Source: Acidisoma sp. PAMC 29798 (GTDB lineage: Bacteria > Pseudomonadota > Alphaproteobacteria > Acetobacterales > Acetobacteraceae). Taken from it: a stretch of DNA of 64,000 bases. This document shows positions 1-8,500 of this stretch, piece by piece. Below the pieces are notes generated by a model. It was not told the origin of the DNA. It saw only the letters and a program-made list of their open reading frames with translations, and did no database searches. Location of the stretch: assembly GCF_030252425.1 (NCBI RefSeq), contig NZ_CP126994.1:4469501-4533500 (forward strand), given 5' to 3'. Position 1 is the stretch's first letter; each line of letters begins with the position of its first letter. The position numbers were made by a program, and so were the translations under genes.

Positions 1-1
1 C

Positions 2-1729
2 GGTAGCTTCAACGGATGGGACGGCCGCTGCCATCCGATGCGCAAACAAACGGGCGCCGGCATCTGGGAGATGTTCATCCCCCGCATCGGCGCCGGCACG
101 CTCTATAAATACGAACTGACGGGGCCAGACGGATCGGTTTTGCCCTTGAAGGCGGATCCGGTGGCGGCGGCGGCGCAGAAGCCGCCAGAGACCGCGTCCA
201 TCGTCGTCGATGAGCGTTTGCGCTGGACCGATGAGGCTTGGCTCGCGCGGCGCACAGAGACCGGTCTGCCCAATGCGCCGATTTCGATCTATGAGATGCA
301 TGCGGCGTCCTGGCTGCCGGAGAGCGACGACACCGCCGATGTCTGGACGCAGCTTTCCGAAAAGCTCGTGCCTTATGTGAAGGCGATGGGCTTTACGCAT
401 ATCGAGTTCATGCCAATCATGGAGCATCCCTTCGGCGGCAGTTGGGGCTACCAACCGCTCGGCCAGTTCGCGCCGAGCGCGCGCCTGGGGTCGCCCGAGA
501 ATTTCGGCAAGCTGATCGATCGCTGCCATGAGGCCGGCATTGGCGTTATTCTCGATTGGGTGCCGGCGCATTTCCCGACCGATGCCCATGGCCTCGCCCG
601 CTTTGATGGCACGGCGCTGTATGAGCATGCCGATCCGAAGGAAGGATTCCATCAAGACTGGAACACCTATATCTTCAATCTAGGCCGCAATGAAGTGCGC
701 GGCTTCCTGATCGGAAGCGCGCTGCATTGGCTGGAGCATTACCATGTCGACGGTCTTCGCATGGATGCCGTCGCTTCGATGCTCTACCGCGATTACAGCC
801 GCAAGCAGGGCCAGTGGGTGCCGAACCAATATGGCGGACGTGAGAACCTGGAATCAGTGTCCTTCATCCAGGAACTGTCACGCGAAATGCGTAGCCGCTG
901 CCCGGGCACTTTGCTGATCGCCGAGGAAAGCACGTCCTGGCCCGGCGTCAGCCATCCGGTCGAGAACGGTGGTCTGGGCTTCGACTATAAGTGGAACATG
1001 GGCTGGATGCATGACAGCCTGGGCTACATGGAGGAGGCCAGCATCAATCGCCGCTGGCATCATGACAGCCTGACTTTCGGCCTCGTCTATGCCTTTTCCG
1101 AGAAGTTCGTGCTGCCACTGTCGCATGATGAGGTCGTCTACGGCAAAGGCTCGCTCATCAACAAAATGCCCGGGGATCGCTGGCAGAAATTCGCCAATCT
1201 GCGCGCCTATTTCGGCTTCATGTGGACCCATCCTGGCAAGAAGCTGATGTTCATGGGCGGCGAAATCGCGCAGGAGCGCGAATGGAACCACGATCGTCCC
1301 TTGGATTGGTGGGTGCTGGATCAAGATGATCACGCCGGCGTTCACCGCCTGATGCGCGACCTCAATCTTCTGTATCGCGACCATGCGGCGCTGCATCGGC
1401 ATGATTGCGATCCGTCGGGCTTCCGTTGGGTGGTGCTGCATGACCGCGAGCAAAGCGTTTTCGCCTATTTGCGTCAGGGTGACGAGGGCGATGCGCCGAT
1501 GCTGGTCGTGTGCAATTTCACGCCCGTACCGCGCTATGGCTATCGCCTTGGCGTGCCGCGCTCCGGCGTATGGCACGAGGTGCTGAACACGGACGCCCTG
1601 AATTATGGCGGATCGAATGTCGGCAATGGCGGATCTGTTTCCGCCGAGGACACGCCCTGGGGCGAGTTCCCGTGCTCGGTGTCGCTCGTTCTTCCGCCGC
1701 TATCGACGGTCGTCTTCAAGGCGGGTTGA
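2..1729 (+). CDS. glgB: 1,4-alpha-glucan branching enzyme (5' end outside window)
   Basis: Transfers alpha-1,4-glucan segments to alpha-1,6 positions during cytoplasmic glycogen synthesis. The reading frame is open from base 2, so the start lies upstream. The first residues (SFNGWD) are the end of a CBM48 module. The GH13 barrel follows with [23 protein letters not shown] (nucleophile Asp), a Glu in IAEEST (acid/base) and SHDEV (third Asp), then the GlgB-typical [12 protein letters not shown] segment and a C-terminal beta domain. The match to GlgB is over the whole visible length; TreZ was considered but lacks these motifs. No downstream gene on this strand continues the operon; a strong palindrome starts 8 bases after the stop. 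Confidence 0.95.
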   Translation, partial: GSFNGWDGRCHPMRKQTGAGIWEMFIPRIGAGTLYKYELTGPDGSVLPLKADPVAAAAQKPPETASIVVDERLRWTDEAWLARRTETGLPNAPISIYEMHAASWLPESDDTADVWTQLSEKLVPYVKAMGFTHIEFMPIMEHPFGGSWGYQPLGQFAPSARLGSPENFGKLIDRCHEAGIGVILDWVPAHFPTDAHGLARFDGTALYEHADPKEGFHQDWNTYIFNLGRNEVRGFLIGSALHWLEHYHVDGLRMDAVASMLYRDYSRKQGQWVPNQYGGRENLESVSFIQELSREMRSRCPGTLLIAEESTSWPGVSHPVENGGLGFDYKWNMGWMHDSLGYMEEASINRRWHHDSLTFGLVYAFSEKFVLPLSHDEVVYGKGSLINKMPGDRWQKFANLRAYFGFMWTHPGKKLMFMGGEIAQEREWNHDRPLDWWVLDQDDHAGVHRLMRDLNLLYRDHAALHRHDCDPSGFRWVVLHDREQSVFAYLRQGDEGDAPMLVVCNFTPVPRYGYRLGVPRSGVWHEVLNTDALNYGGSNVGNGGSVSAEDTPWGEFPCSVSLVLPPLSTVVFKAG

Positions 1730-1737
1730 TCATCATC

Positions 1738-1766
1738 GTCATCCGCGCATCACGTGCGCGGATGAC
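1738..1766. repeat. Extragenic palindrome, family A copy 1
   Basis: Perfect inverted repeat with 12-base arms GTCATCCGCGCA (1738-1749) and TGCGCGGATGAC (1755-1766) around the loop TCACG. It sits between two convergent genes. There is no T-run, so it is not a classical intrinsic terminator, though it may help end or protect the transcripts. The same core and loop recur in reverse orientation at 4319-4374. Confidence 0.75.
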
Positions 1767-1783
1767 GGCTCTCTTCGAAGCAG

Positions 1784-1999
1784 TTACGGCGCGGGTGCCG
1801 TCGTCTGAGTCGTTGTGGTGCTGGAGGTTGCCGGGCTGAACAAGGTCGGCGGCGTTGTGGTCGTGGTCTTTTCAGTCGTGGTCGTGCTGGAGGCGCTGTT
1901 GTCGGGCGGTGCCGAGAAGACGCATCCGCCCAATGCCAAAGTGCCGCCAAGAAGCGAAAGACCCAGGGCGAGGCGCGTGCCGAATTTATGGCTGATCAT
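1784..1999 (-). CDS. Small Thr-rich lipoprotein
   Basis: A protein of about 71 residues with a signal peptide ending in a lipobox (LGGC), so probably lipid-anchored in the envelope. The mature part is almost only Ser/Thr/Pro with runs of four or five Thr. Three ATG codons lie in a row; the third (1999) is chosen because GGAG lies 7 bases upstream. It follows the next gene by 22 bases on the same strand, and both proteins carry the unusual motif TTEKTTTTT, so they look like an operon of related envelope proteins. Function unknown. Low complexity could also mean a poorly constrained peptide, but the signal sequence and ribosome site support expression. Confidence 0.65.
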   Translation of the reverse strand: MISHKFGTRLALGLSLLGGTLALGGCVFSAPPDNSASSTTTTEKTTTTTPPTLFSPATSSTTTTQTTAPAP

Positions 2000-2021
2000 C
2001 ATCATTCTCCAGTGGAAAGGG

Positions 2022-2342
2022 TTATTGGCCGACGGTGGTCGTCGTCGTCTTTTCGGTCGTCGTGACAGTCGGTGGGGGCGGCGGCGGCTGCACAACCGTC
2101 GTGGTCGAGCTTTGCGAGACGGTGCCATTCGCGTTCCCGTAGGTCGTCTGCTGGGAAGTTGACGTGTCACCGGCGCCGTCATCGGTCTTCTTGATCGTCG
2201 TCGTGCTCAGTGTCCCGGACGGCGGCGGTACCGGGGCGGGCACAGCCGTCGTGGTGGTGGACTGATAGGTCGTCTGCGCCATCGCGGCACCGGTCATCAG
2301 ACCGAAGGCGACAGCCGTGGGCAGAAGGTATTTGCGTATCAT
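2022..2342 (-). CDS. Exported Thr/Pro-rich protein of unknown function
   Basis: About 106 residues with a clear Sec signal peptide (MIRKYLLPTAVAFGLMTG, cleavage after AMA) and a mature region of Thr runs, a PPPPPP stretch and a Thr-rich tail ending TTTTTVGQ. The start at 2342 is preferred over the ATG four codons upstream because GGGAG lies before it. It is the first gene of a two-gene unit with the Thr-rich lipoprotein. No enzymatic motif is visible; it is probably a periplasmic or surface protein. Confidence 0.65.
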   Translation of the reverse strand: MIRKYLLPTAVAFGLMTGAAMAQTTYQSTTTTAVPAPVPPPSGTLSTTTIKKTDDGAGDTSTSQQTTYGNANGTVSQSSTTTVVQPPPPPPTVTTTEKTTTTTVGQ

Positions 2343-2458
2343 GGTGTCTCCCATTGTCAGTGGAGGTCGATTGACCTCGAGACCGGAAACACAAGTGTAG
2401 CCAGGCGTCGTTTCTTCAAGGGACCAGTGTTAAATGAAGTTTCGTCGGGGCTGTGTAA

Positions 2459-3871
2459 TTACGGCCCAAATGAGGCATTGTAACGAGCCACCGTCTTCTT
2501 GCTCCCCGCCTTCACCAATCCGCTATAGGCGTCGTTGACTGTTGTGAAGACACGAGGATCGGCTGACAGGTCGTCACCGAAGATGCGCCGCTGATCAAGG
2601 ATGCCGCGGAGATCGAGAGCCGCGAGTGTGTCCGCCATCGGGTCCCGCACGTCGATCGTCCCGCCGTTTTCGTCGGTGCCGCCGACATAACGCGCCCAAC
2701 CGGCGATCACGAGCGCGAGAGCATCGATCGGCAAGTCGCGCGACAGCCTTTCGCGCAGCGTGCCGAGAAGCCGCTGCGGCAGCTTCTGCGACCCATCCAT
2801 AGCAATCTGCCAGGTGCGATGACGGATCGCCGGATTGCTGAAGCGGGCCTGTAGGGCCGCGACATAGGCGAGCAGGTCCGTCTCCGGCGGTGGCGGCACC
2901 ACGGGCACAATCTCCTCCCGCCACAGCCGTTCCACGAATTGCGCGAAGACGGGGTCCGCCATCGCATCGGCGATCGTTTCATGCCCCGCGAGATAGCCGA
3001 GATAGGCGAGGGCGGAATGGGCGCCGTTCAGCAGGCGCAGCTTCATATGTTCGAAGGGTTCCACGTCCCGCACGAATTGCGCGCCGCCGGCTTCCCAATG
3101 CGGCCGGGCGCCGCCCACGAAGTCATCTTCGATCACCCACTGCCGGAACGGCTCATGCACTACGGGTGCGGCATCGGCGAAGCCGGTCAGCGCCTGCGCT
3201 TCCGCGACATCGGCGGGCGTCGTCGCCGGCACGATGCGATCGACCATGCTGCACGGAAAGCGCCCGTGTTCGGCGATCCAGGCGGCGAGGGAGGGGGCAC
3301 GGTGAGAAGCGAAGGCTGTTACGAGCTTCGCCACAATGCGGCCATTGGCGGGCAGGTTGTCGCAGCACAACACGGTGAAGGGCGGCAGCCGTGCCTGCCG
3401 CCGCAGGCGCAGCGCCTCGACAATGAAGCCGATGGCGCCGCGCGGGGTGGCCGGGTTTTCGAGGTCATGGACGATGGTCGGATGCGCGAGGTTGAGGTCG
3501 CCCGTCGCGGGGTCGTGGCAATAGCCTTTTTCGGTGATGGTGAGGGTCACGATGCGGGTGGCGGGATCGGCCATGGCGGCCAGGACGGCACCGGGATCTT
3601 CGGGCGCGACAAGCAAACCGGTCAGGCAGGTGACGATGCGCGCCGTGGCCCCCGCGGGACCCTTCTCGATGGCGGTGTAGAGACAATCCTGCGGCGCCAA
3701 TAGATCGCGTTGGTCCGGCCGCTGCAGGCTTACGCCCAGGATGCCCCAATCTGTCTCCGCCGCGTCTTCGGTATAGAGCGCCAGATGGGCACGGGCGAAG
3801 GCGCCGAGGCCGAGATGGACGATGCCCGTCCGCCAGGTATTGCCGCCCAGATTTGCCCGCGATAGCCGCAT
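2459..3871 (-). CDS. Mannitol dehydrogenase family oxidoreductase (fructuronate reductase type)
   Basis: NAD-dependent polyol or uronate dehydrogenase of the long-chain mannitol dehydrogenase family (UxuB/MtlK/DalD). The N-terminal nucleotide-binding segment VHLGLGAFARAH is typical. The catalytic Lys-Asn-His signature is seen in KLRLLNGAHSALAYLG. The length of about 470 residues is normal. The start at 3871 has GGAG 7 bases upstream; an ATG at 3919 would add 16 residues without a visible ribosome site. Substrate (fructuronate, mannitol, arabinitol) cannot be told from sequence. No uronate genes are adjacent, so I leave the symbol empty. Confidence 0.85.
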   Translation of the reverse strand: MRLSRANLGGNTWRTGIVHLGLGAFARAHLALYTEDAAETDWGILGVSLQRPDQRDLLAPQDCLYTAIEKGPAGATARIVTCLTGLLVAPEDPGAVLAAMADPATRIVTLTITEKGYCHDPATGDLNLAHPTIVHDLENPATPRGAIGFIVEALRLRRQARLPPFTVLCCDNLPANGRIVAKLVTAFASHRAPSLAAWIAEHGRFPCSMVDRIVPATTPADVAEAQALTGFADAAPVVHEPFRQWVIEDDFVGGARPHWEAGGAQFVRDVEPFEHMKLRLLNGAHSALAYLGYLAGHETIADAMADPVFAQFVERLWREEIVPVVPPPPETDLLAYVAALQARFSNPAIRHRTWQIAMDGSQKLPQRLLGTLRERLSRDLPIDALALVIAGWARYVGGTDENGGTIDVRDPMADTLAALDLRGILDQRRIFGDDLSADPRVFTTVNDAYSGLVKAGSKKTVARYNASFGP

Positions 3872-3973
3872 CATCAATCTCCGTGTCGCCGCGTCCTGAT
3901 GGGGGTTTGCGCCCGCCATGGATCGGCTTCAAGCCATGCGCTAGGATCGATCGAGGCTTGGGGGAGAAAGACA

Positions 3974-4291
3974 ATGTTCGTGGCCATGAACCGCTTTCGT
4001 GTGATCAAGACCGAGGTCTCGGCCTTCGAGGCCCGCTGGGTGGACCGCGACAGTCAGCTTCACACTGTGCCGGGCTTCCTGAGTTTCAACCTGCTGAAGG
4101 GACCGGAGCGGGAGGATCATATCCTGTATGCCTCGCATACGATCTGGGCCTCGCATGCCGAGTTCGAGGCCTGGACGAAGTCGGAGGCTTTCCGTGTCGC
4201 CCATGCCGGCGCCGGCGGCGCCAAGCCTTTGACGCTCGGGCACCCGGAGTTCGAAGGGTTCGAGACGGTCGGCGGCGCCGAGCGGGGTTAG
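3974..4291 (+). CDS. Antibiotic biosynthesis monooxygenase domain protein (HmoA/IsdG-like)
   Basis: Small dimeric ABM-fold protein of 105 residues, resembling heme-degrading monooxygenases. The IsdG catalytic triad is matched at about the same spacing: Asn6 (NRF), Trp67 (EAW) and His77 (AH). The family motif PGFLSFNLL and the pattern Y.S.T.W.S...F are present. The start at 3974 has GGGGAG at 3961-3966; longer open frame upstream is non-conserved. Likely role is heme cleavage for iron release, or oxidation of another aromatic. No heme uptake genes are nearby, so the substrate is inferred from family only. Confidence 0.8.
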   Translation: MFVAMNRFRVIKTEVSAFEARWVDRDSQLHTVPGFLSFNLLKGPEREDHILYASHTIWASHAEFEAWTKSEAFRVAHAGAGGAKPLTLGHPEFEGFETVGGAERG

Positions 4292-4318
4292 GGAACAATC
4301 ATCGAAACCGCATAGATC

Positions 4319-4374
4319 GTCACCCGCGCACGTGATGCGCGGGTCCATGGGCGCCCGTGGATGACGATGGTGAC
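4319..4374. repeat. Extragenic palindrome, family A copy 2 (reverse orientation)
   Basis: Inner inverted repeat ACCCGCGCA (4322-4330) and TGCGCGGGT (4336-4344) with loop CGTGA, the reverse complement of the loop in copy 1. It is enclosed by GTCACC (4319-4324) and GGTGAC (4369-4374). It lies between convergent genes, like copy 1. REP-like dispersed element by structure; no transposase of the RAYT type is visible in the window. Confidence 0.65.
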
Positions 4375-4401
4375 GCCAGCGATTGAGCCTAAGTCCCGGA
4401 G

Positions 4402-4905
4402 TTAATCGGCAATCCGCCGCAGCGTCTTCTGCATCAGCACGAGGTCGAGCCAGCGGTCGAACTTGCGGCCGACTTCCGGCAGACGACCCACGATGTCGAA
4501 GCCGAACTGCTCATGCAGGACGATCGACACCTCGTTATCGGCGGAGATCACGCCCATCATGACATGCATGCCGGCGTCGGTCGCATGATCGATCAGCGCC
4601 GCCAGCAAAGCGCGGCCGGCCCCCTGCCGGCGCTTGGTGGCATCGACATAGATCGAATGCTCGACCGTCAGGGCATAGCCGTCCCAGGCGCGAAAACTGC
4701 CATAGCTGGCGAAGCCCAGAACCTCATCGCCGTTTGCGGCGACCAGCACCGGCAACCCTGCCGCCGCACGGTCCGTCAACCATTGCTGGCGCGCTTCCAG
4801 CGTCGTCGGCTGCACATTCCAGCTCGATGTGGTGTTGAGGATCGCCTCGTTGGTGATGGCGAGGATCGCGGGCAGATCGGTCTCGGTCGCGTTACGAATC
4901 AGCAT
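4402..4905 (-). CDS. GNAT N-acetyltransferase, phosphinothricin acetyltransferase-like
   Basis: GNAT enzyme of 167 residues that transfers acetyl from acetyl-CoA to a small amine. The acetyl-CoA loop is visible as RRQGAGRALL. The PAT/YncA family pattern is clear: IRNATETDLPAI at the N-terminus, EHSIYVDA before the loop, ISADNEVSIVLHEQFGF, and VGRKFDRWLDLVLMQ at the C-terminus. Ribosome site GGGAAGAGAG precedes the start. Substrates in the family include methionine sulfone/sulfoximine and phosphinothricin, so a detoxifying role is plausible but not shown. Confidence 0.88.
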   Translation of the reverse strand: MLIRNATETDLPAILAITNEAILNTTSSWNVQPTTLEARQQWLTDRAAAGLPVLVAANGDEVLGFASYGSFRAWDGYALTVEHSIYVDATKRRQGAGRALLAALIDHATDAGMHVMMGVISADNEVSIVLHEQFGFDIVGRLPEVGRKFDRWLDLVLMQKTLRRIAD

Positions 4906-4929
4906 CGGTCTCTCTTCCCTTGGCGGCGC

Positions 4930-5871
4930 CTATTCGGCGGCCTGAGCAGCGCGATGTAAAGCGGGCGCCCGGCTGCCTGCCATCAGCCACTCGGACAGCC
5001 AGCGCGCGGCTGGCCCCAACACCCGATCGGCGCGATGGATCAGCGATATTTGCAACTCGATCGGGCCATAGGCATTCCCCCATTCCTCCGGCCGGATCTG
5101 GCACAGCCGGCGGGCGGCGAGGTCCGCCTCCACCATATGCAGCGGCATGCCGCCCCAGCCGAGGCCTCCGAGTAGCATGGCGTGTTTGGCGCCGAGGTCA
5201 CCCAGACGCCAGTTACGGTTGGAGAGCACGCCATTGTCGCGATTGCCGGTGCGGCCGGAATGATCGGTCAGAACGAGTTGCACATGGTGCTGCAAGTCTT
5301 CGGTCGGGATCAGGCCGGTGAAGGCCGAAAGCGGGTGGCAGGGTGCGGCGACCGCCACCATGCCCACGGTCTGGATCGGGTGGGTGCTGAGGGTGGCATC
5401 CTGGGTCGCGAAGGTGAGCGAGACGCCGATGGTGCAGGTGCCGTCCACCACCAGATTCACGGTCGCGCCCATAGACGCCACATAGATGCGGGTCGGCACG
5501 GTTGGATAGCGCTCTCCGAAGACGCGCAAGGCATCAACGATGCGTGGCATGGGGAACATGGCGTCGATCACCATCGACAGCTCCGGCTCCAGCCCCTGGG
5601 TGATGCCGCGCGCCTGGTCCCACAAGGCATCGACCTCCCTCACGATCCGCGCGGCGCGGATGAGCAGCGCGGCGCCAGCTTCGGTGAGGACGGGCCGATA
5701 GCCCGACCGATCAAAGAGCATGGTGCCGAGCTGGTCTTCCATCTTTTGCACGGCATAGGTCACAGCCGATTGTGCGCGATTGAGGCGGCGGGCAGTGGCA
5801 GAAAAACTGCCCTCCTCTGCCACCGCCACGAAAACCTGCAACTGGTCGAGCGTTAGGCCATGGGATGTCAT
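4930..5871 (-). CDS. LysR family transcriptional regulator
   Basis: LysR-type regulator of 313 residues. The N-terminal winged helix begins LTLDQLQVFVAVAEEGSFSA and contains RLNRAQSAVTYAVQKMEDQLG; the effector-binding domain follows. It is divergent from the azoreductase gene with about 107 bases between starts, the usual arrangement for a LysR regulator and its target. Overlapping ATC-N9-GAT motifs lie in that gap. It probably controls azoR and perhaps itself. The inducer is unknown. Confidence 0.92.
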   Translation of the reverse strand: MTSHGLTLDQLQVFVAVAEEGSFSATARRLNRAQSAVTYAVQKMEDQLGTMLFDRSGYRPVLTEAGAALLIRAARIVREVDALWDQARGITQGLEPELSMVIDAMFPMPRIVDALRVFGERYPTVPTRIYVASMGATVNLVVDGTCTIGVSLTFATQDATLSTHPIQTVGMVAVAAPCHPLSAFTGLIPTEDLQHHVQLVLTDHSGRTGNRDNGVLSNRNWRLGDLGAKHAMLLGGLGWGGMPLHMVEADLAARRLCQIRPEEWGNAYGPIELQISLIHRADRVLGPAARWLSEWLMAGSRAPALHRAAQAAE

Positions 5872-5882
5872 GGGGAAACTCT

Positions 5883-5910
5883 ATCGAAAAATCGGATCAT
5901 GTTGAGCGAT
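5883..5910. promoter_or_regulatory. Candidate LysR operator, two overlapping ATC-N9-GAT boxes
   Basis: In the gap between lysR and azoR there are two overlapping 15-base boxes of the form ATC-N9-GAT, at 5883-5897 and 5896-5910. This T-N11-A type motif is the usual recognition shape for LysR proteins. Seen directly in sequence; binding is inferred. Confidence 0.5.
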
Positions 5911-5978
5911 ATTTTATCAGTTTCTTGCGTTGCAGCACAATTGTAGACGGTCCTTCAGTAATTTGAATGGGACGTGTC

Positions 5979-6590
5979 ATGACCCAAGTGCTCCTTATCC
6001 AAAGCAGTTCGAACCTCGCCAGTTCCGTGAGCCGCGAGCTGTCCGAGACTTATGTGAAGGACTATGTGGCGGCGCATGCCGGCACCAGCATGATCACGCG
6101 CGACCTGATTGCCTCGCCGATTCCGCATCTTGGCGTCGATCTTCTCGGCGGCATGTTCGGCAAGCCGGAAGAGCTGACGGCGGCCCAGAAGACGGCCCTC
6201 GCACTCTCCGATGCTCTCGTCGAAGAAATCGAGGCCGCTTCCCTGATCGTCATCGGCGTGCCGATGTACAATTTCAGCATCCCCTCCGCGCTGAAGGCAT
6301 GGATCGATCATGTCATCCGCTCTGGCCGCACCTTCCGCTACGGCGCGAGCGGCCCCGAGGGTCTCGTTTTCGGCAAGAAGCTGGTTCTGTTCCTGGCCAG
6401 CGGCGGCGTCTACTCCGAGGGTCCCTACAAGCCCTATGACTTTCAGGAGACCTATCTCCGCGCCATCCTGGGCTTCATCGGCATCACCGATGTCACGATC
6501 GTCCGGGCCGAGGGCCTGGCCATGGGCCCCGACGCCGCGACCAAAGCGGTGGCCGACGCACGTGCGCAAGTGGCCGCAATCTCCGCCTGA
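5979..6590 (+). CDS. azoR: FMN-dependent NADH-azoreductase
   Basis: Flavodoxin-fold quinone/azo reductase using FMN and NADH, cytoplasmic. The N-terminal phosphate-binding segment (QVLLIQSSSNLASSVSREL), the FMN-contact motif PMYNFSIPSALKAWIDHV and the LFLASGGVY segment are typical of AzoR. The length of about 203 residues fits. The start at 5979 (MTQVLL) is preferred to the ATG at 5967, which has no ribosome site. It is divergent from a LysR regulator and followed after 42 bases by the yceI-b561-yceI genes, which may be part of the same transcript. Likely role: two-electron quinone reduction under electrophile stress. Confidence 0.9.
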   Translation: MTQVLLIQSSSNLASSVSRELSETYVKDYVAAHAGTSMITRDLIASPIPHLGVDLLGGMFGKPEELTAAQKTALALSDALVEEIEAASLIVIGVPMYNFSIPSALKAWIDHVIRSGRTFRYGASGPEGLVFGKKLVLFLASGGVYSEGPYKPYDFQETYLRAILGFIGITDVTIVRAEGLAMGPDAATKAVADARAQVAAISA

Positions 6591-6632
6591 TTTTACCCGT
6601 TTCGTCTTCCTAACTTTTATTGAGGACCACCC

Positions 6633-7253
6633 ATGATCCGTCATCTTCTGCTCGGCGCCACGCTTGGCGCCGGCATTGCCGCCGCTGCCCTGTCTCCCGC
6701 CATCGCCCAGGTCGCGACCACGGTCGCCGCCAAGGTTCCGGCTGGCGCTTACTCGGTCGAGCCGTATCACACGCGCATCCTCTTCAGCGTGTCGCATATG
6801 GGCTTCACCACCTGGTACGGTGACTTCACCACTGCCAGCGGCAGCCTGAATTTCGACTCTAAGATGCCCAGCAAGAGCGCGCTGTCGATCAGCTTCCCGA
6901 CCGCCAGCATCTCGACCACGAACCCCAAGCTGGACGGCGAGTTGAAGAGCCCGATGTGGTTCGATGCCACGCAGTTCCCGACCATTACCTTCAAGTCGAC
7001 CAAGATCACGCTGCTCGGCCATGACGAGGGCAAGATCACCGGCGACCTGACCTTCCACGGCGTCACCAAGCCGGTCACGCTGACGGCGCATTTCAATGGC
7101 GGCGGCGTCAACCCGCTCGACAAGAAATACACCATCGGGTTCGACGCGACCGGCACGATTTCGCGCGCCGAATTCGGCGTGAAGACTTACGAGCCGCTGA
7201 TCGGCGACAGCGTGAAGCTGATGCTGAGCGGCGCTTTTGAGGCGCAGAGCTAA
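6633..7253 (+). CDS. YceI family periplasmic protein (first copy)
   Basis: Periplasmic lipocalin-like protein of the YceI family, which binds isoprenoid or polyprenyl lipids. A Sec signal peptide of about 25 residues ends AIA; the domain then begins with AYSVEPYHTRILFSVSHMG and contains the family motif GDLTFHGVTKPV. The length of 206 residues is normal. It precedes cytochrome b561 and a second yceI. In E. coli the equivalent pair is yceJ-yceI. The two copies here differ strongly, so they are not a recent duplication. Confidence 0.92.
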   Translation: MIRHLLLGATLGAGIAAAALSPAIAQVATTVAAKVPAGAYSVEPYHTRILFSVSHMGFTTWYGDFTTASGSLNFDSKMPSKSALSISFPTASISTTNPKLDGELKSPMWFDATQFPTITFKSTKITLLGHDEGKITGDLTFHGVTKPVTLTAHFNGGGVNPLDKKYTIGFDATGTISRAEFGVKTYEPLIGDSVKLMLSGAFEAQS

Positions 7254-7287
7254 GTCTTTTCGGCCCTAGCAGGAAAGGCGATCATCG

Positions 7288-7878
7288 ATGTCCGCTCACG
7301 GAAGTTATCAAAAGCCGGCGCGCTACACGATGGTCGCCATTCTGTTGCATTGGCTGATCGCCCTCGGCATCTCGGCCCTGATCGTCATCGGGTTGGTGAT
7401 GACACAGCTGAAGATTTCGCAGACTTTGGAATGGAAGCTGTTCCAGCTCCACAAGTCGATCGGCATCACCGTCTTGCTGCTGGTGGTGCTTCGCATTCTA
7501 TGGCGGTTCACCCATCGCCCGCCGCCGCTGCCAGCTGAGGTGCCCGCGCTCGGTCGGGGCGCCGCCCATGGCGTGCATTGGCTGCTTTATCTGTTGATGA
7601 TCGGCATGCCGTTGACGGGATGGGCGGTCGTCTCCAGCTCCCCGTTCAACCTGCCGACCGTGCTCTATAACCTTGTGCCCTGGCCCGATCTGCCGATCCT
7701 GCCGACGCTCGCGAATAAGGCCGCAGTGTCGCATGTGCTGGGCTGGGTCCACGCCTACGGCTCCTGGATTCTGATCGGCGTGCTCGTGGTTCATATCGGG
7801 GCCGCGCTGCAGCATCACTTCATCAAGCGCGATACCATTCTCGGGCGAATGATTCCGGGTCTGGGCCGCCGCGCATAG
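7288..7878 (+). CDS. Cytochrome b561 family protein
   Basis: Inner-membrane diheme cytochrome b of the CybB type, 196 residues, with four membrane helices at about 17-38, 51-70, 92-112 and 148-172. Histidines expected to bind heme are visible in LLHWLIAL, LHKSIG, VHWLLY and HIGAALQHH. The family passes electrons from quinol to a partner or scavenges superoxide. It lies 34 bases after one yceI and 17 before the next. The operon suggests a redox function linked to an isoprenoid-quinone carrier. Confidence 0.92.
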   Translation: MSAHGSYQKPARYTMVAILLHWLIALGISALIVIGLVMTQLKISQTLEWKLFQLHKSIGITVLLLVVLRILWRFTHRPPPLPAEVPALGRGAAHGVHWLLYLLMIGMPLTGWAVVSSSPFNLPTVLYNLVPWPDLPILPTLANKAAVSHVLGWVHAYGSWILIGVLVVHIGAALQHHFIKRDTILGRMIPGLGRRA

Positions 7879-7895
7879 CGTTAAGGATCGGTGTC

Positions 7896-8459
7896 ATGAA
7901 GCTCACCCACGCTGTTGTCGTTGCCCTTTTGCTCGGCGGTACGGCTTCGGCCCAGGCCGCGACCTGGACCGTCGATCCCGCCAAAAGCCACCTCGGTTTC
8001 ACCGGCTCGCAGAGCGGCACGCCCTTCAAGGGCAGCTTCGGCAAGTTCGCGGGCACGATCGTTTTCGATCCGGCCAATCCTGGCGCCGGGCATGCCGACA
8101 TCACCATTGACACGGCGAGTGCCAGCACCGGCGACCAGCAGAAAGACAGCGCCATGCCGGGCGATGACTGGTTCGCGGCGGCGAAATTCCCTCAGGCGCG
8201 TTTCGTGGCGAGCAGCTTCAAATCCACGGGTGCCGGCGCCTATGAGGCGGTCGGCACGTTGAGCATTCGCGGCCTGTCCAAGCCGGTCATCCTGCCGTTC
8301 ACCTTGGCGATCACCGGTGACGCTGCGAAAGCAGATGGGAAGGTCCAGCTGATTCGCACCGATTACGGTGTCGGCCAGGGCGCCTGGACGACGGCGCAAT
8401 ACGTGGCGCTGGAAGTTGCCGTGGACGTCGATATCGTGGCGACGAAGACGGCGCGGTAA
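7896..8459 (+). CDS. YceI family periplasmic protein (second copy)
   Basis: Second YceI protein, 187 residues, with a signal peptide of about 22 residues ending AQA, then ATWTVDPAKSHLGFTGSQSG. The conserved LSIRGLSKPVILPFTL replaces the equivalent motif of the first copy. It is closer to the short YceI class often found directly after cytochrome b561. Last gene of the operon; a family B palindrome starts one base after its stop codon. Confidence 0.92.
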   Translation: MKLTHAVVVALLLGGTASAQAATWTVDPAKSHLGFTGSQSGTPFKGSFGKFAGTIVFDPANPGAGHADITIDTASASTGDQQKDSAMPGDDWFAAAKFPQARFVASSFKSTGAGAYEAVGTLSIRGLSKPVILPFTLAITGDAAKADGKVQLIRTDYGVGQGAWTTAQYVALEVAVDVDIVATKTAR

Positions 8460-8460
8460 C

Positions 8461-8486
8461 GGCGGATAACGCTGCGCTCATCCGCC
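8461..8486. repeat. Extragenic palindrome, family B copy 1
   Basis: Imperfect palindrome whose outer arms are GGCGGAT (8461-8467) and ATCCGCC (8480-8486). It begins one base after the stop of yceI and lies between convergent genes. A second copy differing at one base occurs at 54397-54422. The shape resembles REP elements known from many proteobacteria. Confidence 0.7.
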
Positions 8487-8500
8487 AATAGGACAGGCCG

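Noticed and set aside
1738-1766. Rho-independent terminator after glgB
   Set aside because: Strong stem but no T-run on either strand; the recurrence at 4319-4374 fits a dispersed palindrome better.
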